Shown: in pieces, positions 13,208 through 13,577 of the stretch
Position numbering within the stretch: the first letter of the stretch is position 1
How the letters are laid out: each line of letters begins with the position of its first letter
NCBI GenBank assembly: GCA_003140915.1
Contig: PLLI01000118.1
Coordinates: forward strand, 2,963 to 16,539
Direction of reading: 5' to 3'
Origin: Candidatus Omnitrophota bacterium
Lineage (GTDB): Bacteria; Omnitrophota; Gorgyraeia; 2-01-FULL-45-10
DNA length: 13,577 nt
The notes under the pieces: model-generated
What the model saw: the letters and a program-made list of their open reading frames with translations, nothing else
The model's database searches: none
What the model was told of the DNA's origin: nothing
Translations under genes and position numbers: made by a program

Positions 13208-13577
13208 AAGATTTGGAAATATTATTTCCCACATTCAAATTTTGACGATTTAAAACATCATAGCGGTCGAGAAAATGCGATATTAAATGAACTTCCTCCT
13301 CGACCTCCTCCGAGTCTTTACGACATATCAATTTAGGATGCTGGATAGTATGCCCATCAATTGTGGAATATTTTTCTACTGCTTTCGAATAAAATTCTTT
13401 CGAATCGATTATAACTTTTGAAAACACCTTCTGCACCTCTCTATGAAGTCTGACGATACATGAAACATATTCACGAATTGGACGTCTTAAATCGATTTTT
13501 TCTCCGATAGATTTTATTTCGTCAAATATAGCCTTTTTAAAGTCCTTATCGGCAGCCAAAGTATCTAATGACGTATA
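13182..13577 (-). CDS. Hypothetical protein, AT-rich, 5' end outside window
   Basis: The frame stays open to the window edge, so at least the first codons are missing; 131 codons are visible. The product is charged and mainly helical (KKAIFDEIKSIGEKIDL, REVQKVFSKVIIDSKEFYSKAVEKY) and has no recognisable motif, signal or membrane segment. Base composition is clearly more AT-rich than the other genes of the window, which suggests separate origin. An internal TTG at 13559 is possible but unsupported as a start. Confidence 0.55.
   Translation of the reverse strand, partial: YTSLDTLAADKDFKKAIFDEIKSIGEKIDLRRPIREYVSCIVRLHREVQKVFSKVIIDSKEFYSKAVEKYSTIDGHTIQHPKLICRKDSEEVEEEVHLISHFLDRYDVLNRQNLNVGNNISKSFVSNVIKI

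Overview
The window reads as a chromosomal stretch from an uncultured bacterium. The first ~10.4 kb has consistent codon use (many ATA isoleucine codons, moderate GC). It carries a typical candidate-phylum gene set: a VF530-family protein, TypA/BipA, a SpoU methyltransferase, a CxxC-x17-CxxC zinc-ribbon protein, an ABC-F ATPase, PlsC and a SIMPL protein. This resembles Omnitrophota or another PVC-group lineage, but that placement is an impression from gene content, not a computed assignment.

Layout, left to right. (1) 1-2975: the 3' end of a tRNA (probably Ser), then tightly packed forward genes for a VF530-like DNA-binding protein, the translational GTPase TypA/BipA and a TrmH/SpoU RNA ribose methyltransferase that overlaps typA. 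(2) 3061-4476: a promoter, a secreted double-Cache sensor-domain protein and a small zinc-ribbon protein. (3) 4533-7488: an ABC-F ATPase with a C-terminal coiled coil, a tiny basic protein and a PlsC acyltransferase. (4) 7519-7735: a strong promoter followed ~150 nt later by a good intrinsic terminator, which is either a small RNA or an attenuated leader for the SIMPL gene behind it. (5) 8522-10413: a dispersed repeat with a decayed transposase start, an orphan CopG-type antitoxin with a clear operator/promoter, and an LCAT-like lipase lipoprotein behind a second promoter/terminator leader.

(6) 10448-11820 is the accessory heart of the window. It holds two more copies of the dispersed repeat, the C-terminal half of an ORF6N-domain gene on +, a small HTH-like gene, the N-terminal half of an ORF6N gene on -, and a cluster of at least seven AATT/ATTT-centred palindromes. 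Each palindrome would encode an [L/I]-R-S-Q-x-[A/V]-T-like peptide, the same peptide at which both ORF6N halves are broken. This suggests a palindromic repeat family living inside and around ORF6N genes, with a possible palindrome-to-palindrome inversion.

(7) 11887-13577 on the minus strand: an HExxH putative metallopeptidase, an unrecognised 186-residue protein, a truncated SRPBCC/AHSA1-like start and an AT-rich unknown gene running off the window. Composition and strand differ from the first 10 kb, consistent with a recombining or acquired segment.

Translation and RNA maturation (TypA, methyltransferase, ABC-F, tRNA) dominate the core part. Envelope functions (PlsC, the Cache protein, SIMPL, the lipase) form a second theme.
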